Positions 53,159 through 62,908 are shown, numbered from the stretch's first letter. The stretch: DNA of 64,000 nucleotides from UBA2136 sp963974105 (GCA_963974105.1 CAXBBG010000001.1:744001-808000); one strand, 5' to 3'. The notes: generated from the letters alone by a model not told the origin. A program made the numbers and translations.

Positions 53159-56100
53159 GTGAAGCGTTATTTTTCATTTACATTATTTTTCATTGTGATG
53201 TCTATGTCGGCTCAGGCTGATCCTGCTGTTTCTTTAAATGAAGAAAATAACACACTGCAGATTAAAATTGATGCGGATAAAGATAATCTTTCTGTTTTTG
53301 AAGATGATAATAGTTTGTGGGTTGTAAGTGATAATAGATCAGGTACATTGCTAGATATGCCTTCTGATTTGCGTAAAAAATATAATATTGAAATGGCTGA
53401 GTCTTTAAAAGTGAATGGTGGCTCAGGCGTTCGGCTTCAGTTTAAGGACGCTACATCATACCAAGTGAATATTATAGATGAACCTTTGCGTAGTGCACCA
53501 TTAAGTGTCATTTCCTTAAAAAATGGGCTCGTTCTTTCTGGTTTGGATGATAAAAAGGTGTTGGTAGCTTCTAGCCCTAGCCTTGACAAACATTATACTG
53601 TTATTCCATTTGGCTCAAACAGTGCACAAAAATCCCAGAAACATGCAGATAAGTCAGAGACGCTTGCCTCTTATATAGGTTATGTTTTTGAGACAGAAAA
53701 AGGTGACGCTCTTAAGTCTTTATATAAAAATCGTCAGTACTTTTTAGCTGGAAATACAGATGATTTAATAGACATGTCTAAACGTGCTCAGTTAGATGGA
53801 GATATCCTTTCAACAAGAAGAGAGGCTATTAAACCTCAAGTGACTGAAGCGATGAATGAGTTGAGTAATCCAACTGCATTGACAGCGCTTACAACACCGG
53901 TGATAGAAAAAATAAGTCCGAAAACTGATAAGAATTCAGAAAATTTAACAGTTACACAATTTTCTACATTTAAGGTGCCTACTGTGCCTGTGGTTTTGGA
54001 CGAATCTGCCTATAGTGCACCGCAGCAAGTCTTAAGCACTAAAACAAAAGCCTTTATAAAAGATGATGAAGCATTTGACCGTGCGATGGATAAGATAAGG
54101 CAAGCACGCCAAAAATTGACAAGCCTTAAAATACCAGTGGATATGCAAAACGAATTTGCGACTTCCTTAAATGATGGTGATGATTTTGAGTCGTTTTTTG
54201 GTACAGCTGCAGATGATTCTGATCTTGTTAATATGATAACGATTCAAGACACGTCTGGCGCATCAATTACAAAAGTTAATGAAGTCCCAGTGGTTTCAAG
54301 TGAAGAAGATGCTATTAAGCTGGCTCAACAGGTTTTAGAGGGCGAAGGTGTTTTTGAGAATGGTACTTTAGATGGCAAGCTCCCTAAAAAGAATGGCTTT
54401 GTTGTTGATGATGATATAGATGTTTTCGAAATTCCAGACCTTGATCCTAATGAGCCTATATTTGAGGTGTATGGTGATGGTACGGAGGAAGATTACCAAA
54501 AATTCCAACACCGCATTTTAAATGCTATTGCAACAGCCCCTAATGAAATAAAAAGACAGCAATTCCGTTTGCGCCTCGCAAAGCTTTATATGTCTTATTT
54601 GCGCCCGCAAGAAGTTTTGATGACGATGGACAACATGCCTAAGTATGAAGGTAATGATATGTTACGAGATACATCAGCGCGTATTTTAAGCGGTGCTGCT
54701 AATTTGGTGATGAATCGTCCTGATGATGCAATGTTATACTTAAAAACACAATCCGACAATTTTGAAGAAGATAGGAATTTATGGCTTGCTGTAGCTCATG
54801 AAATGAAAGATGAAGATGCAGAGTCAATTGACCTGTTTAAAAAGTATATTTCTAAAGCAGATGAATACCCTCCATATTTACAAAAAGAAGTTTACATTTC
54901 ATACGGTCGCGTTTTGTTAAGGCAAGAGCATTTAAGTGAACTTAAAAAAGTAATGCAAGAGCTTGCTTCAAAATTGAAAAAGCCACAGTTACCACCAGAA
55001 GCACTGATGTTACTTGCGCGTGCTAGCATTATAGAGCGTAACGATGATTTAGCTGAAACTTTACTGTCTCAGGTTGCAGCGGGTGATAATATGGAAGCTT
55101 CTTTCTTGGCACAGTACGAATTTGTATCTTTCTTACTGCAACGTGGAGACCTTGGTTCAAGGCAAGCTATACAACACCTCGAGAATTTGAGGTATTTATG
55201 GCGTGGTGGTCAGGTTGAGGAAGAGATTTTGATGAAGCTTGGGCATATGTATGTTGCTAAAGGTGATCAACGCAAAGGTTTGGAACGTTTGAAATATCAT
55301 AATGTTTATTTCCCTAATTCTAAAAACATCCCTCATATAACAGATGTGATGACAACGGCGTTTACAGATTTGTATTTAGATGAAACGGCGGGTTCTGAAT
55401 TGGATCCACTCGCTTTACTAGGTTTGTATTATGACTTTAGAGAGTTGACTCCTAGTGGTATACGTGGCGATGCCTTGATTGCTCAAATTAGTGAGCGTTT
55501 ACGCAAACTTGGTTTGTATGATGAGGCAATTAAAATGCTTGAACACCAGCTTAAGTATCGTGTAAAGGAAGAAGATGTTAAGGGCGATATGGGTAAAAAC
55601 CTTGCTTTGTTATACTTGTTAAATAAACAATATGATGAAAGTTTGGGTGCGCTTAATAGAACTGAATCTCCAGCTTTAAGTAAGGATATAAATTTAGAAC
55701 GTACTTATATTGAATCAGAGGCATTAATTGGGCTTAAAAAATACGAGCCTGCGTTGGAGGCGTTGTCGGGTATAGACTCAAGTAGAGCTACAATGTTACG
55801 TGCTAAGGTGGGTTGGGTGCAAGAAAAGTATGCAAGCGTTATTAAAAATTTACAAAGTATCTTTGATGATACGTCGAAAGTGCCATATGAGTGGTCAGAT
55901 GAAATGAAAGTTGAATTTGTACAATTAGCATTGGCGTATAATAATTTAGGGAAGCTACGTGAGCTTGAAGACCTTGAAAAGCGCTATAAGAAACAAGTGA
56001 ACGATGACCCTAAAATTCGAGAGGTTATCGACTTTTTAATGCGCGATCAAGGGTCTGATAGGGTGGTTATATTAGAAAATAAAGAAGGCCTATGGCCAAA

Positions 56101-56239
56101 GCTTACTAATGCGTTAGATATCTACCATAACTTTACGGGATTTTATGATGACTTTGTATATCAGCGTGAAACGGACAGGCGTGATAAAGACATTTATAAT
56201 CGTCGTATGCGACAGATGAGTGCGCCCGCAAGGTATTAA
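53159..56239 (+). CDS. large exported TPR-repeat protein in the stator operon
   Basis: A 1026-residue protein with a signal peptide (hydrophobic LFFIVMSM, cleavage AQA-D near residue 20). A beta-rich AMIN-like region follows (about 25-130), then a long polar stretch (about 170-450), then helical TPR-like repeats to the end (for example LRLAKLYMSYLRPQEVLMTM, YISYGRVLLRQEHLSEL, LALLYLLNKQYDESLGALNR). It starts with GTG immediately after the motB stop, so it is co-translated with motB. A periplasmic partner of the stator is likely from context (compare MotC of rhizobia), but no homology to MotC is claimed. Confidence 0.72.
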   Translation: MKRYFSFTLFFIVMSMSAQADPAVSLNEENNTLQIKIDADKDNLSVFEDDNSLWVVSDNRSGTLLDMPSDLRKKYNIEMAESLKVNGGSGVRLQFKDATSYQVNIIDEPLRSAPLSVISLKNGLVLSGLDDKKVLVASSPSLDKHYTVIPFGSNSAQKSQKHADKSETLASYIGYVFETEKGDALKSLYKNRQYFLAGNTDDLIDMSKRAQLDGDILSTRREAIKPQVTEAMNELSNPTALTALTTPVIEKISPKTDKNSENLTVTQFSTFKVPTVPVVLDESAYSAPQQVLSTKTKAFIKDDEAFDRAMDKIRQARQKLTSLKIPVDMQNEFATSLNDGDDFESFFGTAADDSDLVNMITIQDTSGASITKVNEVPVVSSEEDAIKLAQQVLEGEGVFENGTLDGKLPKKNGFVVDDDIDVFEIPDLDPNEPIFEVYGDGTEEDYQKFQHRILNAIATAPNEIKRQQFRLRLAKLYMSYLRPQEVLMTMDNMPKYEGNDMLRDTSARILSGAANLVMNRPDDAMLYLKTQSDNFEEDRNLWLAVAHEMKDEDAESIDLFKKYISKADEYPPYLQKEVYISYGRVLLRQEHLSELKKVMQELASKLKKPQLPPEALMLLARASIIERNDDLAETLLSQVAAGDNMEASFLAQYEFVSFLLQRGDLGSRQAIQHLENLRYLWRGGQVEEEILMKLGHMYVAKGDQRKGLERLKYHNVYFPNSKNIPHITDVMTTAFTDLYLDETAGSELDPLALLGLYYDFRELTPSGIRGDALIAQISERLRKLGLYDEAIKMLEHQLKYRVKEEDVKGDMGKNLALLYLLNKQYDESLGALNRTESPALSKDINLERTYIESEALIGLKKYEPALEALSGIDSSRATMLRAKVGWVQEKYASVIKNLQSIFDDTSKVPYEWSDEMKVEFVQLALAYNNLGKLRELEDLEKRYKKQVNDDPKIREVIDFLMRDQGSDRVVILENKEGLWPKLTNALDIYHNFTGFYDDFVYQRETDRRDKDIYNRRMRQMSAPARY

Positions 56240-56280
56240 AATTCTTGGCTACAGCTTAACCTCTATATACACCCCATTGA

Positions 56281-56310
56281 AAAAAAACCACCTCAGAGGT
56301 GGTTTTTTTA
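56281..56310. terminator. bidirectional terminator between the TPR gene and fliP
   Basis: ACCACCT-CAG-AGGTGGT with A-run on the left and seven T on the right, between converging genes. Confidence 0.88.
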
Positions 56311-56326
56311 TGCGATAAGGTTGCTG

Positions 56327-57118
56327 TTAAGGACCTGTGCCACCCATGCCAAAGGATTGGACTAAACTGCCCGAAAGTAGATGCCAGCCATCAATCATTA
56401 CAAAGAATATAATCTTAAAGGGCAGGGAAACGATAACAGGTGGTAGCATCATCATACCCATAGACATCAAAATAGAAGCGACAGTTAAATCAATGACTAA
56501 AAACGGCAAGAAGAGTAAGAAACCAATTTCAAAGGCACGTTTAAGCTCACTAATCATAAATGCAGGGATAAGGGCGCGCAAGGGCGCATCTTCAGCTTTT
56601 TCTAATACTTCAGGGCGGTCTATCTCTGGTAGCATACCAATAAATAGTTCAAGGTCGTCACTGGCGACTTGCGACCCCATAAAAGCTTTAAATGGTGTGA
56701 CTGTGCGCTCAAAAGCCTGCTCTTCATTTATATCTTCTTCTAAGTAAGGTGAGATACCTGAATTATAGGCAACTTCAAATGTGGGTTGCATGATAAAGGC
56801 TGTTAAAAACAGAGCTAAGCTTACGAGTACACTGTTTGGTGGTGTGTTTTGCAAGCCAAGTGCGCTACGTGTGAATGAAAACACAATAACAATACGCGTA
56901 AATGATGTCACCATCACAAGTATTGATGGCGCAAGCGACAAGACGGTAAGTAAAATAATCATACGGAAAAGGTGCTTTGTTGAAAGCATATCATCACCGA
57001 CGTTAATATTTAGCGGGGAAATGTCTTGAGCAAAAGAAATATTTGGTAATACAATCGCGCACAGTAAAGTGATGAGGGAAATGAAAAATACTTTATTTTT
57101 AATAAGGTTTAAGAACAT
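56327..57118 (-). CDS. fliP: flagellar export gate protein FliP
   Basis: A 263-residue core subunit of the flagellar type III export gate. It has an N-terminal signal peptide, then a helix with MIILLTVLSLAPSILVMVTSFTRIVIVFSFTRSALG, the periplasmic loop with QPTFEVAYNSGI, and the C-terminal helices with FLPFLVIDLTVASILMSMGMMMLPPVIVSLPFKIIFFVMIDGW, the strongest FliP signature. The ATG abuts the fliO stop. fliQ, fliR and flhA are not in the window. Confidence 0.96.
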   Translation of the reverse strand: MFLNLIKNKVFFISLITLLCAIVLPNISFAQDISPLNINVGDDMLSTKHLFRMIILLTVLSLAPSILVMVTSFTRIVIVFSFTRSALGLQNTPPNSVLVSLALFLTAFIMQPTFEVAYNSGISPYLEEDINEEQAFERTVTPFKAFMGSQVASDDLELFIGMLPEIDRPEVLEKAEDAPLRALIPAFMISELKRAFEIGFLLFLPFLVIDLTVASILMSMGMMMLPPVIVSLPFKIIFFVMIDGWHLLSGSLVQSFGMGGTGP

Positions 57119-57565
57119 TTATTTTTTATCTTTCTTAGCAGCTTGCTTTGGTTTTGCTTTAGGTGATTGTGTATCTTTTTCGGGCGTATTATTTTTAACC
57201 TTAACAGGGCAACTTCCCGTTATAAATTTTTTTAAAAACCCAACACCTTCCATGCGTCCTGGGGCGCATTGTTCTTCTTCTAATAGAGGCTCTGATACTT
57301 TTTCCTGTGTGCCTATCGTTTCAAATCCATTGGCACCCACAGCTAAAATAACTTCTGTATCATCCATTTCTATAATGCATATTTTATTACGCGCGTCTAG
57401 GTGTAGAGACTCTATAAGACGCATGCGTTTACGCTTCATGCCTAAAACTGTTTGGGGTTGTTTGTTGGCGACAAAGCGCACGGCATATGCAAACAAAAAG
57501 AGTAAGATAATTAAAACGCCGCTGGCGAATATCCACTGTGAAATATCTATATGGGTACTGAACAC
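57119..57565 (-). CDS. fliO: flagellar protein FliO
   Basis: A 148-residue protein with one helix (about residues 13-32) and a cytoplasmic domain with MKRKRMRLIESLHLDARNKICIIEMDDTEVILAVG (about 43-78), the FliO core, then a Lys-rich tail. FliO chaperones FliP assembly. The start is a GTG with weak Shine-Dalgarno support. The C-terminal tail (about residues 110-148) is longer than in minimal homologues. Confidence 0.9.
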   Translation of the reverse strand: MFSTHIDISQWIFASGVLIILLFLFAYAVRFVANKQPQTVLGMKRKRMRLIESLHLDARNKICIIEMDDTEVILAVGANGFETIGTQEKVSEPLLEEEQCAPGRMEGVGFLKKFITGSCPVKVKNNTPEKDTQSPKAKPKQAAKKDKK

Positions 57566-57598
57566 GAGCTGATTCTTTTCTTAAATTTAAATGATTAT

Positions 57599-57910
57599 TT
57601 ACTTTTTATTATAGCTGCTTTGGGCTTTAATTTTATGGACGATATCAAGGACAGCCTGCCTCGATTCTGTTTTAGATGCTTCTATAATATTTGTAAGGTT
57701 GTCCATCATGGCCATAATACCAATCAACTCTTCTTTATGGGGGGTTACTTCTTCTTGAGGGATGTCACTCAATGCTGTGATGTGCCTTGTAAGGTCAATT
57801 AACGCATTTTCCATAATCTCAATTTCATTTTTATCTTTAGCGCCTTTTTGGTTAGAAATTACCGCAATATCATCACGGATTTTACGCATTAAAACATCTG
57901 CCCTAGACAT
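57599..57910 (-). CDS. small helical protein between fhlB-like gene and fliO, unknown
   Basis: A 103-residue, all-helical, charged protein (MENALIDLTRHITAL and IMAMMDNLTNIIEASKTESRQAVLDIVHKI) without membrane segments. It starts two bases after the FlhB-like gene and ends 33 bases before fliO. Its size and helices fit a flagellar export chaperone of FlgN/FliT type, but no signature is clear. The function call is inference from context. Confidence 0.6.
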   Translation of the reverse strand: MSRADVLMRKIRDDIAVISNQKGAKDKNEIEIMENALIDLTRHITALSDIPQEEVTPHKEELIGIMAMMDNLTNIIEASKTESRQAVLDIVHKIKAQSSYNKK

Positions 57911-57912
57911 AT

Positions 57913-58209
57913 TTACTCACCCTTTTTTTTCTCTTTCTTGCTTACTTTATAAATGTAAGCAAATATTTCTGCAACTACTGTATATACTTCAAGAGGAATT
58001 TCTTGCTCAATTTCTACCTTGTCTAAAATTTCCACTAAATCTGCATCGCTATGAATGGGAACATTATGCTCTTGAGCGATGGCAAGAATACGTTCAGCCA
58101 GTGCGCCACGACCCTTTGCTGCCACATGTGGTGCAGCGTTTTGCCCTTTGTCGTATTTGATAGCGACGGCTTTTTTGTCTTTTTTTATTTCTTCGCTCAA
58201 AATTGGCAA
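57913..58209 (-). CDS. FlhB C-terminal-like protein (FhlB type)
   Basis: A 98-residue protein matching only the cytoplasmic end of FlhB: KKAVAIKYDKGQNAAPHVAAKGRG, then AERILAIAQEHNVPIHSDADLVEIL and IPLEVYTVVAEIFAYIYKV. The NPTH self-cleavage motif that precedes this region in FlhB is absent, as in stand-alone FhlB/YlqH proteins, which can replace the cleaved FlhB C-terminus in substrate switching. The start is a TTG without a good Shine-Dalgarno sequence. It diverges from fliK, the hook-length ruler that acts on FlhB. Confidence 0.82.
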   Translation of the reverse strand: MPILSEEIKKDKKAVAIKYDKGQNAAPHVAAKGRGALAERILAIAQEHNVPIHSDADLVEILDKVEIEQEIPLEVYTVVAEIFAYIYKVSKKEKKKGE

Positions 58210-58269
58210 CTATCTTGCATCTAGTAATCTTGTAATTAAAACTCCTTCGGTTAGAAAGGTTTATAAGAT

Positions 58270-60039
58270 ATGACTATAACACCAATTTCACAGTTTGGAA
58301 ATACTCCTGCGTCTTTAACAGGCGGGGGGCAATTATCCATGTCAAGCGCTGGCGGTTTTGCAGCATTTTTTGCAGCTTTACTCGGCGGTCAATCTCAAAT
58401 CCCAGCTGAGGGCGAAAGCGTGCCAGAAGGTTTGGATGGGTTACTGGGTCTTTTAAGTAGTGATGAGGGTGTTTTAGATGGGGACTTAGGTGCGGCGCTT
58501 GAAGCATTTGTACCACCAGAAGTTGACGCTATATCTTTGAATTTGGATGGTTTTGTTGGTGCTGATGGTGTTCTGGAAGCGCAATCTTTAGATGCAGATT
58601 CTAATCCGTTTTTAAATGCAAAAAGTGCGGTTGATGTTGATCATTTGCATGGTTTGCTAGACAGCTTTTCAGAAGGTTCGATTTCATATGAGGAATTGTT
58701 TGTTGAAGTGAGACAGACAGTGATTCACTTGCAGAAATCTGGCACCAGTTTTGGTGATATCAAAGGTGTTGATGGCCTTGCAAATGCTTATGAAAAAATG
58801 GGTCTTTCACCTGAAGATGCTTTGAAAAAAGCAACTGATGTTGTAACGGCTATTGCTTTGATGCGCCAAAGATTTGGCATTGAAGTGGCTGGTGAAGAAA
58901 AACCAGATTTAATCACCAGTATTTTTAATATGGCCTCTGAGCAGAGTGATGTGTTTAGTTCTGATTTAACTTTAACGCAAATCAGTATGCAAATGAGCCA
59001 GTCTATGATTGCTTTTGAGGCAAGTAGTACACTTTCTTCTGGTGATATTGGTATGACGATATTAAAGGGCGATTCTTTAAATTCTGTGATGCATGACAGT
59101 AAATTTGCTTCATCAGGGAAACAAGCCTCCCTCTCAGACTTTGTCGTACCTGAAGGTGATGTTGAGGCCGACGGTTTTGAACCGTTAAATATTAAAGATA
59201 TTGCTACGCCTATAAAGGGAACCACGCAGTCTGAGGTGATGGCGCAAGCAAAATCTATAAATACACCAGCACAGGTGGCGGTAGCCCAAACGAAATCTGC
59301 TGATGTGCCTCAAGGCGTTTTTGCCGCAAGTGCTGAAAAAATGGCGCAGGACGAACGTCAATCAGTTAAGCGTGATATATCAAATATTGCGGCTGATAAG
59401 GTGATAACGAATAAACCTGCTGAAAATCTATTCACAGTGAAGCCACAGGTGACCGCTACAGGTGAGGGTAAAATGCTAGAGCTTGAAACGGCCGAAGGTG
59501 AAAAAGTTGATTTAGAAAATATAGATCAAAACTTCGATGAAGTAATGGAGGTTGTTGCAAGACGTACGTCGTTTGAAGCGCGTGTGGATGGTCGCAGCCA
59601 GCAAGCTATGGTCAAACAGGCAAATATTGCCTCTCAGGTTGATATTCAGATGAAGAGTCTTGTTAAACAAGGTGGAGGACAAATTCGTTTTAGGCTTGAC
59701 CCGCCAGAGCTTGGTGAATTGGATATTAAGCTAAATATTAGCAAAGGCGTCGTGCGCGGTACGATTGTTGTACAAAGTATCGAGGCTGCAGAACATTTGG
59801 CACGAGACTTGCGTATACTACAACAAAGCTTCGAAGAGGCAGGGTTGGAACTTCATAAAGAAGGTATTCAATTTAAGCTTGAAGACAATAACCAAGGTCA
59901 AGAGCAACAAGCTTCAGGCCGCGGTGGAAAAGGTAGTAACGCTCAAGAAGATGATGATGGTTTCTTGAATGTTGGTGGTAAGGCAGAAGAATCTGCCAAT
60001 TGGGTTAAACCTGACGCATTAGTAGATGTTTCGGTTTAA
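58270..60039 (+). CDS. fliK: flagellar hook-length control protein FliK
   Basis: A 589-residue export-ruler protein. The N-terminal 430 residues are polar and low in conservation. The C-terminal Flg_hook domain (about 455-545) has QIRFRLDPPELGELDIKLN and LRILQQSFEEAGLELHKEGIQF, which are diagnostic. It measures hook length and switches FlhB specificity from hook to filament substrates. ATG follows AAAGG. It is followed by flgD (26 bases) and flgE. Confidence 0.92.
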   Translation: MTITPISQFGNTPASLTGGGQLSMSSAGGFAAFFAALLGGQSQIPAEGESVPEGLDGLLGLLSSDEGVLDGDLGAALEAFVPPEVDAISLNLDGFVGADGVLEAQSLDADSNPFLNAKSAVDVDHLHGLLDSFSEGSISYEELFVEVRQTVIHLQKSGTSFGDIKGVDGLANAYEKMGLSPEDALKKATDVVTAIALMRQRFGIEVAGEEKPDLITSIFNMASEQSDVFSSDLTLTQISMQMSQSMIAFEASSTLSSGDIGMTILKGDSLNSVMHDSKFASSGKQASLSDFVVPEGDVEADGFEPLNIKDIATPIKGTTQSEVMAQAKSINTPAQVAVAQTKSADVPQGVFAASAEKMAQDERQSVKRDISNIAADKVITNKPAENLFTVKPQVTATGEGKMLELETAEGEKVDLENIDQNFDEVMEVVARRTSFEARVDGRSQQAMVKQANIASQVDIQMKSLVKQGGGQIRFRLDPPELGELDIKLNISKGVVRGTIVVQSIEAAEHLARDLRILQQSFEEAGLELHKEGIQFKLEDNNQGQEQQASGRGGKGSNAQEDDDGFLNVGGKAEESANWVKPDALVDVSV

Positions 60040-60065
60040 GGAAAATTTTAAAGAAAGATAAAGCA

Positions 60066-60848
60066 ATGGCGATAAATCCAATTAGCTATTTCTCAGACAG
60101 TTCAGCCAATGTAGATGCTGTTAACAAAGCAAATGGTGTTGAAAGTAAGAGCGGCGATGCAAGTGCAGCAGCCGAGTTGAACTTTGAAACTTTCTTAAAG
60201 TTATTGGTAACGGAGCTTGAAAACCAAGACCCGCTTGAGCCAATGGATAACAAGGAAATGACAGCACAATTAGCCGAATTCTCAAGTTTAGAGCAAAATA
60301 TTACACAAAATGAATATTTGGCAAAAATTGCGGGGCAATCAGATTACTCACAGCAAGCAGTAGCGCTTTCATATGTTGGTAAGGATGCACTTATTCCAGG
60401 TGATGTTACGGCAACAAATGGTGAGATGGATGTTTCAATTAACTATAAAGTACCTTCGCTTGTTTCTGATGTATCTATTGAAGTGATGGATTCAACAGGT
60501 GCCGTTGTGCGTACTCTTGAAGGTGGTTTGAAGGTTGGACGTAATGAAACTATTTGGGATAGTAAAAATGATGCTGGCGACGCAGTACCTGCTGGGTTCT
60601 ATTCGTTTAAAGTTTCAGGCATTGCACCAGACGGTGAAGAGGTAACAGTTGAAGAATATAGTTACGGACATGTAAGTGCTATGGAAGGTGACGGAGACTC
60701 CGTTCAATTTACAGCGTCAGACGGCAGAACTTTTAGTTTAGATGATATTTTACTTGTAAGAGAGTCGGTTGTAGGGTCTGGAAATAATAGTGCAAGTGAA
60801 GATGAAGTGGCTGGTGACGATTCTGAAAACACAGAGCCGACAGTTTAA
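60066..60848 (+). CDS. flgD: flagellar hook capping protein FlgD
   Basis: A 260-residue hook-cap scaffold. N-terminal motif FLKLLVTELENQDPLEPMDNKEMTAQLAEFSSLEQ (about residues 40-75) is typical. The middle has the FlgD Ig-like region with LKVGRNETIWDSKNDAGDAVPAGFYSFKV (about 155-185). The tail is acidic and longer than in short homologues. It sits between fliK and flgE. Confidence 0.95.
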   Translation: MAINPISYFSDSSANVDAVNKANGVESKSGDASAAAELNFETFLKLLVTELENQDPLEPMDNKEMTAQLAEFSSLEQNITQNEYLAKIAGQSDYSQQAVALSYVGKDALIPGDVTATNGEMDVSINYKVPSLVSDVSIEVMDSTGAVVRTLEGGLKVGRNETIWDSKNDAGDAVPAGFYSFKVSGIAPDGEEVTVEEYSYGHVSAMEGDGDSVQFTASDGRTFSLDDILLVRESVVGSGNNSASEDEVAGDDSENTEPTV

Positions 60849-60915
60849 CAGTTTTAATTCGTAAAAGTTTTAACATTAAAGAAATATTAAAAAAGTAGAA
60901 AAGGAGACCTGAGTT

Positions 60916-62601
60916 ATGAGTTTATTTGGATCTATGTCAAGTGGTGTATCAGGGCTATTGAGTCAGTCAGAATCTATTAGTGTGATTTCTGATAACTTAG
61001 CAAACGTAAACACAATTGGTTATAAGAACACTAGGACGCTCTTTGACCAACAGGTAACAAGTGCTGGTTTAAGTGGTACGCTTTATAATGCGGGTGGTGT
61101 AGGCACAAGCTTTAACCGTTTCCAAAACGCACAAGGTTCACTTCTTTCTACGCAAAGTTCAACCGACTTAGCATTAAGTGGTAACGGTTTCTTTACCGTG
61201 GTAGACAGTGAAGAAATTACAACGGATACAGCTTATTTTTACACGAGGGCGGGTGCCTTTAGTGAAGATAACAAAGGTTTTCTTACAAACCCATCAGGGC
61301 AGCGTTTGCTTGGGTGGAGGACTGAGTCGGATGGTACAATTCAAGACATCCAAAATCCAGGTCCTGTGGAGTTGCAGTCTGTTAGTTCTTCTGCAAGGCC
61401 TTCAACTGAGTTAGATATTGGTTTTAACTTAACAGCTGATGAAGAAATTCACAGTTACGATACGCTTACAACATTAGCAGCTAACTTGGACGCCATTGTA
61501 GCAGATCCAACACAGGCTGATTTTGTAGCTGATATTCGTTTTTACGACTCAGAGGGTGGCGCACGTGATGTATCTATGGTCTTCTCAAAAAATGCAAACA
61601 ACTCGTGGGATTGGTCGGCTTATACAGATGGTAGCGAAATTGTGACTGATCTCTTTGGTAACCCTGTTGCTTCTGGGACAAACGCTGTTATTGGACGTGG
61701 TGAGCTAGACTTTAACCGTAATGGTTCTCTAAAATATGCATCAGGCACATCATTGACAGTGCCTTGGTCGGGTGGTGTTGAAGAGGGTAATGTTGTTGTA
61801 AACTTTGGTGACTTTACGGGTGGTTTCTTGTTTGATGACACAACAGCGACAGCTGGTATGACTTTTGCTGATGGTGTGTTGGACGTTGCTATGAGTGAGG
61901 AGGCGAGTAATTCTCCTGTTGAGGGTGGCCGTGTTGTTAGTGGTAGTTACACGCTTGCAAACTTAGGTGTTGTTCCTGGCGGATATAACATTCAAATTAC
62001 CGAGCCAGATGGTACATCGTTTACAGCTGTTATGCCTACAACTAACGTTAACCGTACGCTTGAATTTACAAACGGTGTAACCTTTACAGTAAGTTCAGCA
62101 TTTGACGTTACAACGTGGGGTGGTGGTACGATTGATATTCCAGCACTTGCACAAAACCCGCTAGACGAAGGCCGTGGTACTGACGGAGCTGTGCAGTTCT
62201 CATCTCCATATAACACGCGCTTTGCAAACCAAAACGGTTTTGGATCGGGTACTTTAGCAGCCGTAGGTGTGGACAGTGACGGTTATGTTATTGGTTCATT
62301 TACAAACGGTGAGTCCAAAAAACTATGGCAGTTGGTCGTGGCGGTATTCCAAGATACAGCTGAGCTAGAGCCGGTTGGTAACAACCTACTTCGTGAAACA
62401 GACGGTTCAGGTGGCCCGCTTTATAAAGTGGCTGGCGTGGGTGGTACTGCGAAAATTGTTTCTGGTGCGCTTGAACAATCCACAGTGGATATTGCGCAAG
62501 AGTTTTCCAACATGATCGTGACGCAGCGTGCGTTCCAGGCATCATCGACCATCATTTCGACGGCCGACCAGATGCTGAACGAGTTACTGCAAATTCGATA
62601 A
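60916..62601 (+). CDS. flgE: flagellar hook protein FlgE
   Basis: A 561-residue axial protein. N-terminal signature SGVSGLLSQSESISVISDNLANVNTIGYK (residues 9-38) and the usual FlgE continuation DLALSGNGFFTV; C-terminal D0 with QEFSNMIVTQRAFQASSTIISTADQMLNELL. ATG follows AAAGGAGACCTGAGTT. The last ~90 bases are GC-rich compared with the rest (see findings). Confidence 0.95.
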   Translation: MSLFGSMSSGVSGLLSQSESISVISDNLANVNTIGYKNTRTLFDQQVTSAGLSGTLYNAGGVGTSFNRFQNAQGSLLSTQSSTDLALSGNGFFTVVDSEEITTDTAYFYTRAGAFSEDNKGFLTNPSGQRLLGWRTESDGTIQDIQNPGPVELQSVSSSARPSTELDIGFNLTADEEIHSYDTLTTLAANLDAIVADPTQADFVADIRFYDSEGGARDVSMVFSKNANNSWDWSAYTDGSEIVTDLFGNPVASGTNAVIGRGELDFNRNGSLKYASGTSLTVPWSGGVEEGNVVVNFGDFTGGFLFDDTTATAGMTFADGVLDVAMSEEASNSPVEGGRVVSGSYTLANLGVVPGGYNIQITEPDGTSFTAVMPTTNVNRTLEFTNGVTFTVSSAFDVTTWGGGTIDIPALAQNPLDEGRGTDGAVQFSSPYNTRFANQNGFGSGTLAAVGVDSDGYVIGSFTNGESKKLWQLVVAVFQDTAELEPVGNNLLRETDGSGGPLYKVAGVGGTAKIVSGALEQSTVDIAQEFSNMIVTQRAFQASSTIISTADQMLNELLQIR

Positions 62602-62664
62602 GTGTTGGAACGTTAACGGCTGGAGCATCTTCTCCCCCCCCTGATAGCACTTCAGCCGGTCCCT

Positions 62665-62694
62665 AAAAAACCTCTCTTCGGAGAGGTTTTTTTT
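62665..62694 (+). terminator. rho-independent terminator after flgE
   Basis: AAAACCTCTC-TTCG-GAGAGGTTTT followed by T; strong stem with a UUCG tetraloop. Confidence 0.92.
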
Positions 62695-62715
62695 ATGCGA
62701 ATAACAGGCGAATAG

Positions 62716-62761
62716 AGGTGGAATGAAAGCGGAATAGGTGAGGTATAAAGGTGGAATGAAA
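62716..62761 (+). repeat. 13-bp direct repeat
   Basis: AGGTGGAATGAAA occurs at 62716-62728 and 62749-62761, 33 bp apart, with a GGAATAGGTGAGG variant between. Possible relic of a short duplication. Confidence 0.5.
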
Positions 62762-62908
62762 TCGTTGCCCGCTTCATTTTTTGATAAAAAGCGAATGGAA
62801 TGTATCTTTTATGTGTATACAATGCAAAGATGTGAATGCAGAAATAGGCCTCTGCATAACAATTTTTATATTCACACCCACCTTTATTTATAATATTATT
62901 TTATACGC

